Shown here in pieces: positions 1-11,017 of a stretch of DNA of 64,000 bases. The DNA is from Yamagishiella unicocca. Taxonomy: Eukaryota; Chlorophyta; Chlorophyceae; Chlamydomonadales; Volvocaceae. The DNA lies in contig BDSL01000034.1 in the NCBI GenBank assembly GCA_003116995.1, positions 806,001 through 870,000 of the forward strand. Direction: 5' to 3'. Each line of letters begins with the position of its first letter. Position 1 is the first letter of the stretch. Made by a program: the position numbers and the translations under genes. The notes beneath the pieces were generated by a model. That model saw only the letters and a program-made list of their open reading frames with translations, was not told where the DNA came from and did no database searches.

Positions 1-251
1 GGTAGCCACCGGTCCTCGGACGTCTGCGGGGGCGGTGGCCCGGACCTGGGCGGCCGTGGGGCCCTGGGGGGCTCGGCGGCCGCAGCGGAGGCGGGGACGG
101 AGCGGCGGGATTCCCGGAAGATGGGTGAGGCAGAGCCGGTTGCATTGGGGGCTGCGGAGCGGCGGCCGCGGGGGGTTAAAGCGGAGGAGCGTGGAGACGA
201 TGCGAAAGCCGGACAGCCAGCCGGTGCCTCCAAGCAGCTTACGTCCTCTGG

Positions 252-282
<31 letters not shown>

Positions 283-3165
283 GGTGGCGCGCCAGCGGCC
301 GGTCATCCCCACGTCCTGCCGCTGCCTGCGCCGCCGCCGCCGCCGGCGCAGCAGCGCCTGTTCGACCTGCCTGACCCGGCCCCCATCCATCGCGATCATG
401 CCATCGGAGCCTCTGGTGTGTCGGCAGCGGCAGCGGGGGCCGGCTCATCGCATCGGAGCGCCCAGGGAGCGGCGCGGCTATGGGCGGGGCCAGCGGCGGC
501 GCTGGCGGCGCCGGTTGGACTACTGGACCGGCAGCGGCTGCTTCACCTGGCAGCGGTGGGAGTACAGAAGGTACGGCGGGGTGATCTGTCCGGCGGCGGC
601 GGTGCGGCCGCAGCGAGTGAGGTCGAGGACGACGGAGCGGCGACGGCGAGTGAGCTGATGGCGGCGGCGGCGCCGTTGCTGACGCTGCCGCCAGCGGCCA
701 GGGGCCGTCGGTCGCGACGCGTGAGGGCCGCCGCCGCCGCACCTGGCGGCGCGATCCTGGCTAGCCTGCGTGAGGTGATGGAGGCCGCGGCGGCGGCGGC
801 GGAGGCCACGACTGGCTCCGAGGGCGGGTCCATTCACGTCGTCGACATGGCGGCGGCGGCGACGGCGCGTCTGTCGCCGTCGCTGGCTCTGCCAGTGGCG
901 GCGGACACCGCGGGCGCCGTGGCAATGCTGCTACCTGGCGGCGCCGCCGCCGCGGCGGCGGCGGCGCGGGCGACCACCGGCGGCGGCAGGAGGGTGCAGT
1001 GGGCTCCGGAGGCGGCCCGGGCGGAGGCGGAGTATCATGGAGCGGAGGAGGAGGAGGAGGAGGAGGAGGAGGGCGAAAGGGAGGAGGACGAGGAGGAGGG
1101 GGAGGACGGCGGGGATGAGTTCCACGCGATAGATCGCCGCGGGATCGTGGCGCCAGGCGGCGAGGGCGATAATGACGACAGCGACGAGGATTACGCGGAG
1201 CGAAGGCGCCGCGGGCGGGCTCCACGCCGGGGCGCCGGCGCCGCCGGCGCCGCCGCGCGCCGCGCGCGCGGCGGCTCCGCCGCCGCCACCGCCGGATCGC
1301 CCGACAGCGACGGCGGCGTCGGGGAGGAGCCCCCCTGGGAGGACGACGGCGGCGAGGGCGGGCCGTTCGGCGGCCTGGACGAGGACGGCGCGGAGCCGGC
1401 GGCGCGGCGGCGGCGCAATGGCCACGGCCGCCCCCCGGGCGCTGGCAACCTGCGAAAGATGAAGCCGCGCAAGGTGCAGTCCGACGGGCGGCTGGGCTTC
1501 TCCATGCGCTCCTCCAAGTACACCGGCGTCTACCGCACCCCCGGCGGCCGCTGGCGCGCGCAGTTCTGCTACCGTGGCGCGGTGCACCAGCTCGGGATGT
1601 ACGACACGGAGCGGGAGGCCGCGGCGGCGTGGGACCAGGCGGTGGTGACCTTCCGCGGCAGCACCTCGGGGGTGCAGCTCAACCTGCCGCACCTGCTGAA
1701 CTCGTACGACCTGCAGGTGGGTAGGCGCTAGGGAGCGCCCTCTTGAGAGGAAGGAAAAATGGGAATAAGTTTCGGTAGCTGTGGTGGGGCCGGTTTCGGA
1801 GCTCCGACAGGATGGGGGCCGGTTTCGGAGCTCCGACAGGATGCGGGCCGGTTTCGGAGCTCCGACAGGATGCGGGCCGGTTTCGGAGCTCCGACAGGAT
1901 GGGTGCTTCGCTTCGTCTGCCACTCAAGAGGAGTCCGGCCCCTGACCGCCCGCTGCCTCCTCGCGGCTCCATCCCTTCCGTCAACGCGAGTGTGCGGGTT
2001 TCTCCCCGCCACCCCCACTCCATCGCGCTCGCGCTCACGGACACCTCCGCCCTCGCGCGTCCTCCCGCCCTCGCACCCCCTCCCCCCCCCCCGCGTGCCG
2101 CAGAACGTCCGCGAGCGCATCCACAAGATCCTGGACTCCAAGATCGCCACCACACGCACCAAGCGCTGCCTCAACTCCTATGCCCGCAACCCCCCCGGCC
2201 CCACCAGCCCCTCGCGCGTCATGCCCGCAGCCGTCATCGACACGTTCTCTGCGGAGGGAGCAGACGGCGCCACAGCCACAGAGGCCGCCGCCGCGGCAGC
2301 AGCAGCGGCAGCGGCAGCCGGCGGCCTCCTGGACGAGTCTCTCGCCCTCGGCTGCCTCGGCGCCGCCGCAGCGGCGGCGGCCGACGGCGGCCGCAGTGAC
2401 GGCCCTGGCTCCAGCAGCGGCGGCGCCGGCAGCGGCCAGGTTGCCCGGGCAAAGCCGCGAACAGGCAGCGGCGGCGGCGCACGCCGGCGGCCCAGAAGCC
2501 CGAGTGACAGCAGCAGTGGAGGCGAGCGTGGTAACGGCGGTGGTGAGGAGGAGGGGCTCGTGAGGCGAAAGGGGGGCCGCGCGCACCGGCGGCGACGCGG
2601 CGGCGGCGGCGGCGGCGACGCCGGAGACAGGCTTCCAGATGCGCATGGAGGCGCTCCGTCGCCATGGCTGCTGCTCGGTGGACTGGAGGCGGCGGTGGAG
2701 GGGTATGCGGCGGAGGACGCGGCGGCTGGGCGCGGAGGGGTCGGGTCGGAGCAGCAGCAGTTGGGGCCCGCGGCCGGTGCCCTGGGCAGCGGGCAGCGGC
2801 TCGGGGCCATGGACGTGGGTGGTGTCGCGAAGTTCGGGCTGGCGGCGTTGCGGCGGCAGTTGCCGCTGCCGGAGGAGGTGATGGCGGCGGCCGCCGCGAC
2901 GACGCCGTCGCACAAAGATGGAGCTGCTGGCGGCGCCGCCGCGGCCCAGCCGCCGATGCCAGCGGCGGCGGCGGCGCTGGAGGCGGCGGCGCCGGACGCG
3001 GCGCCGCACCAGGGCCGAGTCGATGGCGGCGGCGCCGCCGCCGCCGCCGCCGACGGCGCAATGAGCAGCAGCGGCGGCGAGGGGGACGGCGCAGGCGGCC
3101 GGCCGGCCCGGCCGCCCTCGCCCAAGCGCCGCAAGAGCCATGCCATCCGCTCCCGCGATTACTAG
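1..3165 (+). CDS. AP2-domain transcription factor, 5' partial
   Basis: Two exons are visible, 1..1716 and 2104..3165, joined CAG|GTGGGT to CCGCAG|AAC with no phase change. The frame is open from base 1 to the first ATG at 121, so the gene probably starts outside the window. Positions 1513-1659 encode one AP2/ERF-type DNA-binding domain: SKYTGV, then GRWRAQF, LGMYDTEREAAAAWD and a final FRG. The rest is low complexity: Ala and Gly runs throughout and a glutamate-rich acidic stretch near 1045-1115. The end is basic (SPKRRKSH), which could be a nuclear localisation signal. Family knowledge says AP2 proteins bind DNA in the nucleus; the target and process are unknown. Confidence is high for the domain and moderate for the full model, because the alanine-rich parts are hard to delimit. 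Confidence 0.78.
1788..1902 (+). repeat. 29-bp tandem repeat, four copies, in the AP2-gene intron
   Basis: A unit containing GGTTTCGGAGCTCCGACAGG recurs at 1788, 1817, 1846 and 1875 with only one or two changes between copies. It lies wholly inside the intron 1717-2103. The unit contains the palindrome GGAGCTCC. Confidence 0.9.
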
Positions 3166-5400
3166 GGACCCCGAGGAGGAGGCGGGAGCATCGTGCGTGG
3201 GTGGCGCTGAATATGACGCGTGAGGGTGCATCTTGGTAGGTGAAGATGATGCACATCGGTGCATCTGCCGGGGCTTCAAGCCCCACCGAGGGAGACCCTC
3301 CGAGCTGCCGCGGATAGCGCGAAGGGGTAAAGGATAATCCGCGCCGCCCGGCGCTTGCACGCTCCAGGGGGGCTCGGCGGATTTATACGTTGGTGGTACT
3401 AATTAGGATGCAACCCCCCGGTGGGACTGCCCCTGGCGCGTGTGTTTCGTGTGAGTGAGTCTGTGTCTATCTCTTGTGTGTGTATATTGACGAATGCGCC
3501 GTCCTGGCGTGGCTTTCATTGTTGCCGCTGCTGGTCCTTAGGGTTTTTGTGTTGCGGCTTGATGCACGTGGCTACAGGGAGGGGACGGCTGTGTTTGTGG
3601 GGAGGAGCAGATGTGTTTGTGGGGAGGAGCAGATGTGTTTGTGGCGGAGGGAGCCGGTGGGCGCCTCTTGCTAAATGGGTGGGTGAAGCGGAGTCGACAC
3701 GAGTCAGCGCCCTTTGGTGGCGGACCGTCTGGCTGTCAGTCGGGCCTAGCCGTTTCACCACGCCGAATACGGTAAAAAGGGGGGCTGTTTATCGTAGGCG
3801 AGGCGAGGTTCCAATTGCATCCCAGCACCCAGCGCCGCCCGTGGTTTGCTGCGGCAGCGCCCAGCGGCGTGGGCGGCCTGCGTCTCGATCTGGGGTTCAG
3901 AAGACTAGTAGAGGCATGCTGCAGCTGGCCGCGGCCGGCCACAAGCCTCTCCGGCGGCGAAACGCGGACGGGCAACCATTGTGTGGCGAGGTGGGAGTGG
4001 GCGCGCGCGCGCGTGCAGTGCGGGGGCGGTGCTCTGCGCCGGGCTGGCCGAGCCCGGCCTGTGGTGCATTTGGTGCAGCATTATGTGCCCGAGCAATGCA
4101 TGCCCTGGATACCCGCATGCGCGAAGGGTGTCGCGTTTGTCTGGGTCATGATGCTGGTGACGAGGATGAAGGTTACCGCGAAGCATTGTTTCTACGTTCT
4201 TCTTTTCTAGAATTTATGGGTCGCGATTGGTCGCGAAAGTCTCAAAACGTAATGCAGCGGTGCCCCTGAGGTTGTGCTGATCGAGATGTTTGTGTGCGCG
4301 TGGGTTAGAATTTCTTCTTCACCATGACAAATAAGCACGGGCAATTCCCCTCCCCCGCTTCAAACAGTCACCCAGCGGGTGTCCATTCTGTACTTTTTAT
4401 TCCTCGCCTCGCCCGCCCGTGCGCGGGCTGTGTGTTAGCAACAGCTCTCGCACGCTGTGTTTGGCACGACGGCGGGCTTCCCCCACGGCCCCCCAGTAAG
4501 TAGTCTTGCTGTTCCCGTCGTACGGTACGACGTGGTGACGATCATGATCATGATGTTAGTCGCTGTAGCTTTAGTCGTTAAACGCTGACGTACGCGGTGC
4601 GCGCATGTGTGGTTTGATGAAAATTCAACATGTTGGCTTTCTCCGAGTCAGATGCATCTTTGGGAGCACCCATCATTTTGGGTCCCCATCCCGGAGGTCG
4701 CACCAGGGAGGCACCCCCGCAAAGCCCTGGGCCTAAGTTGGCGAGCTAGGGTTGGCGGCCAACGATCCTGCGACCGATGGGTGTCTGATTGCGGAATTGT
4801 ATGTCTACCCCTTGTATGTCCCTGGGGCATTGCTCGTGCCCATCTCTTTGCGTTCCGTGGGTCATTCGTGCGTGTGGCGCGCCTCTTACGACGCAGTGCA
4901 TAGCCTCGTCGGTTTGTTGTGTCCGCTGGCGGCGGCTGCTGTTGGCATGATCGCCTGCATTGATGTAGCGCGACGGAGGGTGTGTGAGAGAGACAGAGAG
5001 TGCGTGAGAGAGTGAAGAGAGGGAGACGGAGGTGCGAGTGAGTGAGTGTGAGGGGGAAGAGGAAGGGGAAGGGGCTGGCATGCTGCAATGGGTGCATACG
5101 GTTTAGGGCCGCGGACTGGGGCGTCGTTGGTCCCTCGGGGCTCAACGGGTTGTTGTCCCTGCTGAACCACACGTTGGCTGCGGTGCCCCAGCCGCCAGGC
5201 AGCCCCCTGCTGCTCCTAACTTGGACGAGATGTTATGTTGGGCAGCCACCTTGTAAATACGCATTCTGGCTCGTCCGTTTGGCCATCCGCAACGGTCGGC
5301 GGGTGCCTTGCCTTTCAGAGGCGTGGTTACCAAACCAGCGAGCCTCCTCGCCCGCTGTCGCCCTCCTGGAGCACCTACCTCCGCCCTTCTGAGTCGTCTC
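3166..5400. other. Spacer and probable 3' untranslated region; no gene seen
   Basis: After the AP2 stop codon no frame shows exon-like protein on either strand. The long open frames here (for example 3421-4269) have biased composition and no splice logic. A short tandem motif TGTGTTTGTGGGGAGGAGCAGA occurs twice near 3590-3635. A GA-rich run lies at 4985-5060. The first TGTAA after the stop is at about 5249, which would imply a very long 3' UTR, so the true end of the transcript is unclear. Confidence 0.5.
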
Positions 5401-5411
5401 CTTCAGCGCCC

Positions 5412-5732
5412 GGCGATGCGCCCCGTGGTTCTGCCGTTTGGTCTGGAGCCCACTGTAACAAGCACCACTACCTCCCGCCACCACGCCGGAAGCCCAGAGG
5501 CTGCATATCCTGTGTTTCTTACAGACTGCGGTTGGGTTTCTGTCTCTTTTGTCTCCTTCAGTACATTGTAACTGTAGTAACTGTGACAGGGGGCCCCAGA
5601 TCATAAGGCTGAGCCATCGGGCGCATCGCCTGGCACCGAAAGAGACGCAGGAAGAACAAACCAGTCAATGTCAGGGCGATGTGCCCGATGGTTCTGCCTT
5701 TTGGTCTGGAATCCACTTTAACGTGTGCTACC
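5412..5732. repeat. Cluster of three copies of a roughly 90-bp dispersed repeat
   Basis: Copies lie at 5412-5475 (+), 5566-5660 (-) and 5669-5732 (+). The best-conserved core is TCAGGCGATGCGCCCGATGG, followed by a segment like TGGTCTGGAACCCACTGTAAC; full copies begin with CTGCGTCTCTTTCG. A weak fourth copy is at 5818-5850. Copies in both orientations suggest a short mobile element such as a SINE or MITE rather than a tandem duplication. Confidence 0.75.
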
Positions 5733-6225
5733 AACCACATGCAGTGCATGTCACGCACGCTGTCCGAACTCGCGATGCCGATCCACAGATCCCTGCGCTG
5801 GGGTGTTACCTCGCATAATGAGGCCCCTGGCTGTGCGCCCCGTGGTTCATTTTGTGCACGCAACAGCGGTGGCCGGCGCTCGCCTTGCGAAGCGTCACCT
5901 AGCCTTGTCGCTTTGTTGATGTGCGCGATACTGCTTCTGTGCCGGCTTAATCGCTTGCGGTAATGCAGCGTGATGGAGGAAGAGAAAGTATGAGAGGGAG
6001 GTACAAGAGGGGCGATGGGGACTGTTGGCAGGCTGCAGTTGCTGCAAACAGCGAAGCAGTGGGCCGCGGGCTGGGCATCGTCGATTTTTCGAATAACTTT
6101 CAACGGTCGGCTGCTCCAACGTCCCCACGCTGGTTGGCTGCGATGGCCGATCGAGCAGACAGAGAGCATCGTACGCCCATGACATCATATGTCTAGCCGC
6201 CCTTGGAAGCCGCTTTCGAACAACA

Positions 6226-6288
6226 GGCGAAGCGCCCGATGGCTCTACCTTCTGGTCTGGGGCCCACTGCAGCAGTTACTACTAACAG
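6226..6288 (+). repeat. Copy of the roughly 90-bp dispersed repeat
   Basis: The copy reads AAGCGCCCGATGGCTCTACC, then a GGTCTGGGGCCCACTG segment and a GCAGTTACTACTA tail. It lies about 170 bases before the start codon of the LicD-like gene, so it may fall in its promoter or 5' untranslated region. Confidence 0.75.
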
Positions 6289-6459
6289 CCGAGGGCCCGG
6301 CAGCGAGACGTCGAAAGAGGAATAGTATATTTTAGGAATGCCCTGCTAGCTGCGGACCCCTGGCGACAAATTTCTGGCAATCCCAGCCCTCTTAGATAGC
6401 TCGCCTTGTCCGCTTTAGGGACTTGTCGGGGTTCATTTTTCGCGGCACACCACACCAGC

Positions 6460-8163
6460 ATGTTCCCGTTGCACGGCCCTCCGCCAACGAACCTTCCTTC
6501 CACCTCCTCCACCAAGGGCGGCGGGCGGCAGCAGGTGCTGCCGCCTGCAGGCTCACGGCAGCCGGGGCGGCGCCAGCGCGGCGGCAACGCGGCCCCCCCA
6601 CCGCTCACCGCGGCGCAGGCGCTGGTGCGAGGCGCCGGCGCGGTCGGCCTGCTGTACGGCGGCTTGTGGCTGGCGCTGTCAGCGTATCGCTTCGTCAAGA
6701 AGAGGCTGCTGCAGCGAGCGCTGCGCGAGATCGTGCCGGCGCTTCAGGAGGTGAGGGGGGGAGGGGGCGGTGGGGCTTTGAGGAAGACCCGTGGATGCGA
6801 GGAAGACCATTTAGAAGAGACGTTTCGAGATGCATGCTGGAGAACTTGGGTGAGAACTTGGGGGCGGTGGGGCTGGATCCTCCGGAGCCGACCCCGGCCC
6901 GGTCTTGCACTGGTCGTTGGCCCGGTTTACCGAACGCCGGGATGGCATACCGGAATCACGGGTTTGGTAGGCGCCAGGGTTGCGTCGACGGGTCCCCTCC
7001 AGGTTTATAAGTGAACCTGAGGTATGAGGGCGGGAGACATGGCGTAACGAGCACGGCCGGCTGCCTGGCCTCGTCGCTGTGGCCCCGACAACCAACAAAC
7101 GACGACCGACAAACGACAATCGACAACCGACTTTGCTTTACACACGCGCATCTCGTCCCCACCCCTCAGGCCGGCGTGACGTTCTGGGTCGACTTTGGGT
7201 CCCTCATGTCCCTGGCGCGAATGAATGACGTGTACGAGCACGACAATGACGTGGACCTGGTGGTTCTGGAGCCAGACTTCCCCGCGCTGCTGGAGAAGCT
7301 GAGGGCGCCCGGGGTGCTGCCAAAGGTGGGCCCCCGGGGGTGGGACGGGAGGGAGGGCAGTTGCACGAGATGCGGGGCGCGTGGACTGATTGGCTTCCCT
7401 CTCGAAAGCACGCACCGGTAATGGCATCCATCCCACCATCCGCGACCAGCGCCGCTCGACACTTCGACACAACCTCAGTCTTGTTCAGTGTCAGGCGATG
7501 CGCCCGATGGTTCTACCTCATGGTCTGGAACCCACTGTAACCGTTACAACAACCACCTCATGGTTTGCTCTTCTTCCTGCGTCTCTTTCGATGTCAGGCG
7601 ATGCGCCCGATGGCTCTCCCGTGTGGCCTGGGGCCCACTGTAGCAGTTACTGCTACCATCTCATAACCCCGCCTGACGCTGCTCAAACCCGCTCAAAACC
7701 TCGGACGCATCCCCAGGGCTTCTCGGTGGAGTGGGCGGGTAAGAACCGCGAGCTGGGGGACGGACTGTCGCAGCAGTGGATCCGGGTTTACCTCCCGGGC
7801 AAGGTGCGGCGGAGGGCGGCTGAAGGGCGGAGAGAGGGGCAGCGGGGAGACGGGCAGGGGGGAGACGGGCAGGGGGGGAGGAGAGGGAGGGGGAAAAGAG
7901 GGAGAAGGGAAAGAGGGAGGGGGGAAAGAGGGAGGGGGGAAAGAGGGAGCTGGTGGGGGGACGCGACCCGTGGGCCGGGGCTGCTGGGTATGGGAGTCTG
8001 TGCCGTGTCTTTCTAGGGGAAGGAAGGGGGACAGGTGGCGGGGAAGAGGGGAAGGACACGGACAGTCCCGCCGTGCTGACACGTTCGCTAGGGGATTGGC
8101 GGGGGGAGCGGACACCGAGGTTCCTGAGTGGACGGACGGCCGCCTGGTCAGCTCGGCGCTACG

Positions 8164-8197
<34 letters not shown>

Positions 8198-9161
8198 GGT
8201 GGTTGGTTGGTTGCGGCTGGTCGTCTCATGGTGCGCTGTACTGGCAGGTGGGTGATGCCTGGGGCCCCACATCGCCGCTTCCCCCCTCATTCTTGTGCAG
8301 GTGATGTGGGCAGACCTGTTCGGCGGCTTTGAGGTGGGCGCCAACATCAGGATAAACAAGAACGCGCATTGCGACGTGCCGAAGTGGGTCCGCGGCTCGG
8401 CTCGGCTGGGGTGATGGGTGGTGGGGGAGGACTGTGGCGCGAGGCCACCATTTTGGTTTGCATCTGGGACAGAACAGACGTTGGCGATCTGGGTCAGGCA
8501 GCGGTAGCGCCGGCTTGGGCGGCACAGTGCACCTTGCCACGTCCCGGGAGGGTTTGGGTTCGTCAGGTTGGTCCACTCTCTCACTGCCTCTCACGTCCAT
8601 AGTGGGGTGGCGGTGGAGACTTGGTGAGAGCTGGTGCTTGTGCTGGGAAGGCAAGAGGCGACAAGCCCCTACCGGCCGCGCTGCGTGCCGTTGCCAGGCC
8701 CTCACCCAGTTCCACCGACCTGAGGGACGCACACCCGCCGAGCCCCCCACCGGTCCCCCGGGCGCCCCTCCTCCCCCGGCTTCCTTCTCAGTGCCGAGAT
8801 GCCGACCCACTTTTCCAAAATAATAAAATCTAGCCAACGTTTGCAAAAAAATCAAATATATTTTTCTTCTTCCAAAGAAGACATTAAAAGAAGGGGATCC
8901 TCACACCCCCGGCTTCCTGCCCCGCTTCCTGCCCGGCTTCCTGCCCCCCCCCTCAGGGACCTGGTGCTGCCCCTGTGCGCTATCCCGATGTTCGACTCCA
9001 CCGCCCCCGCCCCGCGCGACGTAGAGGGCGTGCTGCGTCACCGCTACGGCCCCGACTGGCGCACACCGAAGTACGCCAGCAAGGGCAACGACGCCATCGA
9101 GCACAACAAGCGCTACCTGCGGGTGCTCCGCGGGCTGGGCAGGATCGGGCTGAGGATCTGA
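6460..9161 (+). CDS. LicD/fukutin-like transferase
   Basis: Exons supported by splice sites: 6460..6750, 7170..7325, 7717..7803, 8301..about 8387, and 8957..9161. Exon 1 has a hydrophobic segment (VGLLYGGLWLALSAYRF) followed by KK, as in a type II membrane anchor. Exon 2 carries the LicD signature: FWVDFGSLMSLAR, then DNDVDL as the metal-binding acidic cluster. The last exon has the family's C-terminal block (RHRYGPDWRTPKY). Family members transfer phosphorylated sugars or phosphocholine to glycans, usually in the Golgi; the substrate here is unknown. One problem remains. Exon 4 can only end in phase 0 (donors at 8334, 8376 or 8388), but exon 5 needs two bases before it. A small exon is missed, a rare splice site is used, or there is a one-base error. 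The start ATG at 6460 is the first in frame. Confidence 0.75.
6771..6850 (+). repeat. Intron repeat family A, copy in LicD-like intron 1
   Basis: The copy reads GAGGAAGACCCGTGGATG, then a spacer, then GATGCATGCTGGAGAACT. The same two blocks at similar spacing recur in introns of other genes in this window (for example 44499-44583). Confidence 0.8.
7478..7660 (+). repeat. Two tandem copies of the roughly 90-bp dispersed repeat in an intron
   Basis: Copies lie at 7478-7556 and 7571-7660, both plus strand and both carrying the full TCAGGCGATGCGCCCGATGG core. They lie in intron 2 of the LicD-like gene. The second begins with CCTGCGTCTCTTTCGATG, matching the 5' block of the other full copies. Confidence 0.85.
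7840..7955 (+). repeat. Purine-only tandem repeat in an intron
   Basis: A G/A-only tract is built from GGGGAGACGGGCA and then GGGGGAAAGAGGGA units, repeated three to four times. A one-sided purine tract of this length could form a triplex; no function can be read from it. Confidence 0.8.
8166..8215 (+). repeat. CCTG then GGTT microsatellite
   Basis: About seven CCTG units run directly into GGTT units, within intron 3 of the LicD-like gene. Confidence 0.9.
8808..8898. other. AT-rich island inside the LicD-like gene
   Basis: A stretch of about 90 bases is almost all A/T in GC-rich surroundings, with CTTCTTCCAAAGAAG forming a small stem-loop. It lies in the intron just before the last exon. 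The base composition fits a fragment of organelle DNA or of an AT-rich mobile element; which one cannot be told here. Confidence 0.6.
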
Positions 9162-9222
9162 GGGCTAGAATCCGCAGAGCACCTGGGCTGAGTTTCTGAG
9201 GGCTAGAATCCGCAGAGCACCT
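9147..9222 (+). repeat. 38-bp tandem duplication across the stop codon
   Basis: The segment from GCTGAGGATCTGAGGGCTAG to the following CGCAGAGCACCTG is repeated at once with two or three changes. The first copy contains the stop codon (9159-9161) of the LicD-like gene, so the second lies in its 3' untranslated region. Confidence 0.9.
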
Positions 9223-9624
9223 GCAGGTGGCGTGGTTGCAGGCGAGGGTGTGAGTAGGACGTAGGCGGAGCGTTGCCTGAGCGTTCGTTCGAATGTTGCA
9301 GTTATCTGCAAGAGCGTTGAACATACAATCGCTGGAGAATTGCCTCGCGCGTGGGCGCGACGAACTGACGGCATACAGTAGCGCGGGTATTTGAAGTGCC
9401 AGCGCCGCATGCGATGCGTTGGAAGGGGAAACGGTGCGCGATTGCCGAAGGCCAGTAGCGACACGTGTGCGTTGGGTTGGGGGTGTAGGGTTGTGGGTGT
9501 ACGGTGAACTGACCCTGGTAGCCTCGTGGTAGTCCCTGGTGTGCCAGAGCAAGCCAGTGTACGGCACCATGGAGCAGTAAACCAGTCAACATGGCCTGTT
9601 GGTGCAGTAACCGCTTCTGTCAGT

Positions 9625-10139
9625 TCAGTTGCATAACTCGGGGATTTGGGCGGCTAGTGTGCGTATCATAGTGGCATACTGACATTTGTAATCCACACGT
9701 TCACAGCCGTGCGCTTGACATAGCAATCCGTTATACCAGGCTTCGGAACACATTGTATCAATCACGCTAGAAATCGACATGTCGCTCTGGTCGAGCATAA
9801 CGAGGAGCAAAGGCGGATTGGCGGTTGTGACCGTCGGCAGCATCGTAACGGTGGCATTCTCCCCCGTTTTTTACTATATGACCTTCGGTAATAAGGTGCG
9901 AAAAATTTGCATTGATGATGACGACGCGGGCGGCTGCTGATTGTCTGCATCCGACTCCCGCAGGTGGACACTAACAAAGCGTTGCCGAGAGGCATGTCGA
10001 CGAGAGGTAGGAGATAGTTGAACAAGTTATCTTCGTCCTTGGGACGTCCGCCAAACTGACGTGCAACGTGGCCATACACAGGTGCATATGTCAACAGTGG
10101 CTCACGCGACGCGGGTCCTGACCGCGAAATCAGCGCCAA
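9625..10139 (-). CDS. Hypothetical protein fragment, two possible exons
   Basis: Two adjacent minus-strand frames give protein of ordinary, mixed composition, unlike the biased shadows nearby. The first runs from about 10139 to 9972 and contains YGHVARQFGGRPKDEDNLFN. The second runs from about 9858 to the stop at 9625 and contains SDMSISSVIDTMCSEAWYN. They could be joined in phase 0 by a TTA|GTGTCC donor and a GGGGAG|AAT acceptor. No start codon is seen; the first block would need an upstream exon, with a CCAG acceptor at about 10149. I do not recognise the family. Local GC content is lower than around it, so a relic of a mobile element is possible. Confidence 0.3.
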
Positions 10140-10853
10140 AGATCTGGAATAGAGGAGTTGTAGCTATGCCGAGGAAGCCTTTGTTTTGGTGGCACGTCAG
10201 CTGAGGCGGACATAGCAGGACCCATGGACCCATGGACAGGGCACCATCGCGTTACCTGCATCAATGCTGGCACTACTTTAAATTACATGTTACTGCGTAG
10301 ATAGCAATTCCATTGTTCGCCGACAAGACCCAGCGGCACGGCAAGTGCCCGGGAAAACCAGCGCCTTCCGTGAGGGGCGAGCCTGTACGCGCAGCATTGG
10401 AGAGCAGGACGGACGTCAGACTGGCAGCGTATGACAGGTGTATTCGAAGCGGTCAGTTGACCCGCTTCATTCGCGTCTGTGCGACACCAGCATGGCAGTG
10501 GGCGGGGGTGGTTTCGGGCCTGCTCGTTTCGCCCCCCCCCCCGTGTAACCCCTGCCCGATTCGCCCACACGGCGAGAGAGGATGGCCGAAAAAGAAAGCC
10601 GCCGCCGCCGCCGGCCATGACCCCGACGACGGAGTAACAGCTTTCACGAGGCTAGGCTGTAGCAACTACCAACCTTTGCCGGCGCGTCCGTCTTCAGCAG
10701 CACCACCACCCCTACCGCAGCAGCAGTCACAGGCGATACATCCGCGCCCTGGCCATGTCCCCGATTGGCGGCCCGTTCCAACTCTGCGGGCGTCCAATCC
10801 TGCACCCGAAACCTCACCTTCCTCCTCCTGCACGGGCGGCGTCGCTGTAACGC
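10140..10853. other. Spacer without a recognised gene
   Basis: Only biased open frames are seen here. A short run of C residues lies near 10533 and a GCC run near 10600. Nothing else could be supported. Confidence 0.4.
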
Positions 10854-10970
10854 TGTAGCAGAAGGGGCTGTAGCAGAAGGGGCTGTAGCAGAAGGAGCTG
10901 TAGCAGAAGGAGCTGTAGCAGAAGGAGCTGTAGCAGGAGGAGCTGTAGCAGAAGGGGCTGCAGCAGGGGG
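10854..10970 (+). repeat. 15-bp tandem repeat, about eight copies
   Basis: The unit CTGTAGCAGAAGGRG is repeated about eight times with an A/G change near its end and one CAGGAGG variant. The period is a multiple of three, so plus-strand and minus-strand frames stay open as GAVAE-like or PSATA-like pentapeptides. This does not by itself show coding. Confidence 0.9.
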
Positions 10971-11017
10971 CCGCTCCTGGCGCCGTGCGCTAAGTTGCGC
11001 CGCTGGTTTACCGGTAT

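Noticed and set aside
1788..1902. CRISPR-like array (29-base repeats)
   Set aside because: The copies are directly adjacent without spacers and lie inside a eukaryotic intron; this is a plain tandem repeat.
931..3360. Long minus-strand open frames opposite the AP2 gene (up to 441 codons)
   Set aside because: They are complements of GCG/GCC-rich coding sequence, consist of Pro/Arg/Ala runs, and show no domain or splice logic.
3421..4269. 282-codon plus-strand frame
   Set aside because: Composition is Cys/Trp/Arg/Gly-biased, there is no recognisable motif, and it lies in the presumed 3' flank of the AP2 gene.
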